Assembly: GCA_013396995.1 (NCBI GenBank)
Contig: VWZP01002847.1
Span: 225,612 to 289,611, forward strand
Direction: 5' to 3'
Length of the DNA stretch: 64,000 nucleotides
DNA from: Dicaeum eximium
Lineage: Eukaryota > Chordata > Aves > Passeriformes > Dicaeidae
Both the position numbers and the translations under genes were made by a program. Below the pieces are notes generated by a model. That model searched no databases, was not told the origin of the DNA, and worked only from the letters and a program-made list of their open reading frames with translations. Positions 61,101-64,000 of this stretch are shown in pieces. Within the stretch, counting starts at the first letter, position 1. Each line of letters begins with the position of its first letter.

Positions 61101-64000
61101 GAATTCTCACTGCCTCTGATAAGATTATTTTTTTTTACTCTAAAATCCATAAGATTCTTTCAAACTAAAGTGAACATTTTTAATTAGTTCAGAGCATTCC
61201 AGAGACATTGATGTCTCTGGGATAAATCTGCCAAAGTGAAGTAAACCCTGGGATTTACTTCACTAAGCTAACCTAAGTACCTATGGTGCTATACCATACA
61301 ATAATGCATGCACTCAACAGTCTTTCATCTGAAGTTTTGGAAGAGTGCACGTCCCAGCTTATTTCAGGAGAATGAGTTCTGCTGAAAATATCCCACAAGA
61401 GGGTCCAGAAAATAATCTCTGGGCACCTGCAGCTCCTCGTGTTAGTTCTTTGACTTGCTCCATCTTCATAGACACCAGAAGGTGTCTGAAAGGGGACCTG
61501 AAAGGTGCTGAGATCAGTGTGCCTTTGCTGCAAGGTGTCTCCTCCTTTCCCCACCTTCACGCTTCACTTAGGAAGGCACTCTACTGTGCTTCATGTCTTG
61601 AGAGAAACCTCCAGCTCCTTCTTCCTTGTGCTCAGCATTGCACACAGTTCATGCCCTTTTACTGGGCAGGCAGTTTGTTACAGGTAGATGTTTCAGGTCT
61701 GTAAGGTCCAGTGGTATCCAATGCAGGAATCAGGGAATAATTGCCCACTGCTGCTTCTTGCTTGTGTGAAAATGAGGGCCTAGAGTAATGTCACTCAACA
61801 TGGGCTCACCAAGCCCATCTTCTTCCACTATGGAATTGGAAAAGGAAGATAGGGTACCCAGGAATAAAGGATTTGGTTTTTTCTCCAAACCACCTTTCCT
61901 TGCCCACAGATCTGCTTTAAGCACAAGCTACTGTTAGCAATAAGCATGAACTGAAGCAATGGGAGATGTACTGTAATCTTGAACTGGGGAGCAGATGTCC
62001 CCATTTGGGCTGCAATGGCCCTATTGAACATAGCAGCATCCCTAAGATAATTTATTATCCAGTACAACTGAGATTTACAAGGATAAATATCTGATGGAGT
62101 CTTTTAGTGTGAGCTAATGTGATTAATTCATTTGGTTCCCTATAAAGCTTGGCACAGGCCCTTTGAGACCAATATCTTTGAGAACTTTTTCCTGTGAAAT
62201 TCTGCAATGGTAAGTCATTAGGCAACCTAGCAGGAGCAGGTGGCAGCAGCAAATTCTTCAGCTGTGCTCCCAAAATGTTTGTATGTGTTTAATATTATTT
62301 TGATGTATCATGTTGGTTTTTTTGTATATTAATTTTAAGAAATATATGGATCCTGATGAGTACTCTCAAAAGTCTCCTACCTGAGCTATTCCAGTTCAGG
62401 AGCTGAAACTGAAGAAAGTACTTGGATTTGAAGAACAAAAAACCCTTTAGATTATTGTGGGTGGTGACAAACTGACCCTTGGAAAAACAGTATTACAAAG
62501 AGAAAAGGGTCAGATTTCGCAAACTGACATGAAAATGATTAAGCCTCTAAAGCCTGTAAAAGCTTAGTTTATCAGGGACTCTAACTTAAGCTTTTCAGGG
62601 AACAAAGCAATTAATATTTGCTCAAGGAAGGGATCAGCTTTCTGCTGCAGCTGTGCTTCCCTGTACTGAAAGATCAGAGCGAGCCACAATGATATTAATG
62701 TCAGCCAATGACCTATACTACTTAGTACAGACTTACACTTCACTGCCTCTGCATGTAATGCTGTAAGGTTCAAAGAATTAGCTGTGTTCTGTACAAGATG
62801 AACTAACCAATCGATTTTCCATGAGTGCTTTTTAAGTACCAATTTTTATAAAAGCTGGTATCTTAAAATTATTTTTGCAATTTTATCTCCTTCGTAGTGA
62901 TGAATCTGCCTGCTCTCTACCACTATTAAAACCATGTACAAAGCCTTCAGTCTTGCATCAGGTTTTGGTTAGGATGTTATTCACCCTTGTTAGTCAAAAG
63001 GATGCCAAATTAATGAATGGGAATAAAGAATGGCAACAGAAGGGCCAGGAAGTAACTTCATCTGCCTGAAGAAGCAGGCCTAGTTAGTAGTCTGTGCTAA
63101 ACTAAGGCTAAGGATTTTTCCACAGCTGTCAGGTAGGAGGGTCCATGCTCAGTAATCCAGTTCATAGCATTATTTTATGTGTCCTGAAGACAAGAAAATC
63201 CTTGGCTAGCAGCTGCACTATAAGAACATGTACTTTGAAAATGTTGTCAGAAGGAGCTGGGCAAAGCTCATACAAATCAGAAAAAATACCTTGATTTTCA
63301 GGACACATCACAAGAGCCCTTCACTTTGTCTAGATCTGCATCACATAACCACAAGTATTTTTATTTTATCATCCACATAGATAAGACTCTGCCCAGACTG
63401 CTGGCCTAGGGATTTTATGTCTTTTTTTTTTTTCTCTAATCTCTGGGGATGCTATGAGAAGAAACCCAGGAAGAGAGTTTACCTTCAGTTGCTGTGCAGT
63501 ACAGCCAACTTTTGGTCACAACCTTCTTACAGCCTGCCTGTTTGTAGTTTTACTTCTTAAGATGCTGAGGAGTCAAAAACATCTGTCTCTCCTAAGGAAC
63601 TCCCAGTCTTACAGGAATGCAAGCATCCACATTAGCAGGAAGAGAAGCAATTGATAGACAACATAGAAATGCACTGTGGTCCTCATGATGGCTGTCACAA
63701 AAGGAACTATTGAAAAGAACTCAAAAAGGTAAAGAATCAAGGAATTCTACAATTGAGGCTTTAATTCAGCAGAATAACAAAAGGCTCAAAGCTGAATTTT
63801 CTTCTCTCCTCACTGGTCCTTTGAAAACTTCATGTCTTCAAGAAAAATGCATTCATTTTGATGGGAAGATATTATTCATTGTTTCCCTTTACCTATAAAG
63901 GCCACAGACAAATGCATATTATAAAGAAAGCACTAATGTGAAATGGCAAATTCACGTTACCATCTATAAAATTACCTGGAAGCCGTAAAGCCCATTCTGA
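58189..64000. other. Unannotated non-coding stretch to window end
   Basis: About 5.8 kb with no supported gene or recognised repeat. The plus-strand frame at 59,004-59,489 (161 codons, the longest in the window) lacks any recognisable domain and is not called. A 16-bp motif, GAAATATTTACCAAAA, occurs twice (60,951-60,966 and 60,974-60,989). A 7-bp-stem hairpin, AGACACC/GGTGTCT, is at 61,470-61,487. Confidence 0.5.
59244..59258 (-). promoter_or_regulatory. Candidate CTCF-type motif
   Basis: AGCACCCCCTGGTTG matches the reverse form of the vertebrate CTCF core (AGCGCCCCCTGSTGG, from memory) at 13 of 15 positions. It sits in a locally less AT-rich segment (59,050-59,450). A single motif match is weak evidence of binding. 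Confidence 0.3.

Noticed and set aside
1..64000. tRNA, rRNA, CRISPR array, operon or a novel defence or biosynthetic system
   Set aside because: No direct-repeat arrays with spacers, no clustered same-strand long frames, and no tRNA-like A and B box pair noticed. The window behaves as vertebrate non-coding DNA.

Overview
This 64 kb window looks like non-coding DNA from a bird, probably a songbird (passerine). Direct evidence: it is AT-rich and CpG-poor, has no long open reading frame, and contains at least seven CR1-type LINE fragments, several ending in the CR1 3' tail (GGTTGGACT...GATTCTGTG repeats). It also holds LTR pieces that resemble avian endogenous retroviruses, plus many T/G-rich or A/C-rich low-complexity patches. 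The songbird assignment is inference from the LTR sequences and was not tested by search.

Layout. 0-7 kb: a retroviral LTR fragment cut by the window start, three CR1 3'-end pieces (1.63, 4.24 and 5.04 kb), and a well-preserved solo LTR at 5,840-6,250 on the minus strand with a 5-bp target-site duplication. 7-28 kb: mostly unique intergenic or intronic-looking sequence with low-complexity patches. It includes two roughly 80%-similar copies of an unrecognised ~120 bp sequence at 15.3 and 18.5 kb, a short hairpin at 17.1 kb, and facing T/G-rich and A/C-rich arms at 27.4-27.55 kb. 28-37 kb: an LTR-like fragment near 28.9 kb and a CR1 end at 36.5 kb next to a small CpG-richer patch. 37-50 kb: short tandem repeats, a CR1 at 39.35 kb, perfect palindromes at 41.55 and 45.44 kb, and a 180-nt uninterrupted pyrimidine tract built on (TTTC)n at 49.3 kb. 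50-58 kb: a CR1 at 50.7 kb, an old antisense CR1/L3-like reverse transcriptase fragment at 54.3 kb that still encodes a FADD box, and the longest CR1 at 57.3-58.2 kb, whose catalytic box is destroyed. 58-64 kb: no recognised repeat or gene; one candidate CTCF-type motif at 59.25 kb.

No host protein-coding gene, rRNA, tRNA, CRISPR array or operon could be supported. The longest ATG-started frame is 161 codons, which is unremarkable for 64 kb read in six frames. Coding-like signals that do stand out belong to decayed LINE reverse transcriptases. I found no convincing new biological system. The items most worth a second look are the duplicated unknown element (15.3/18.5 kb), the solo LTR with intact target duplication, the pyrimidine tract ending in an AG, and the old FADD-bearing LINE relic.
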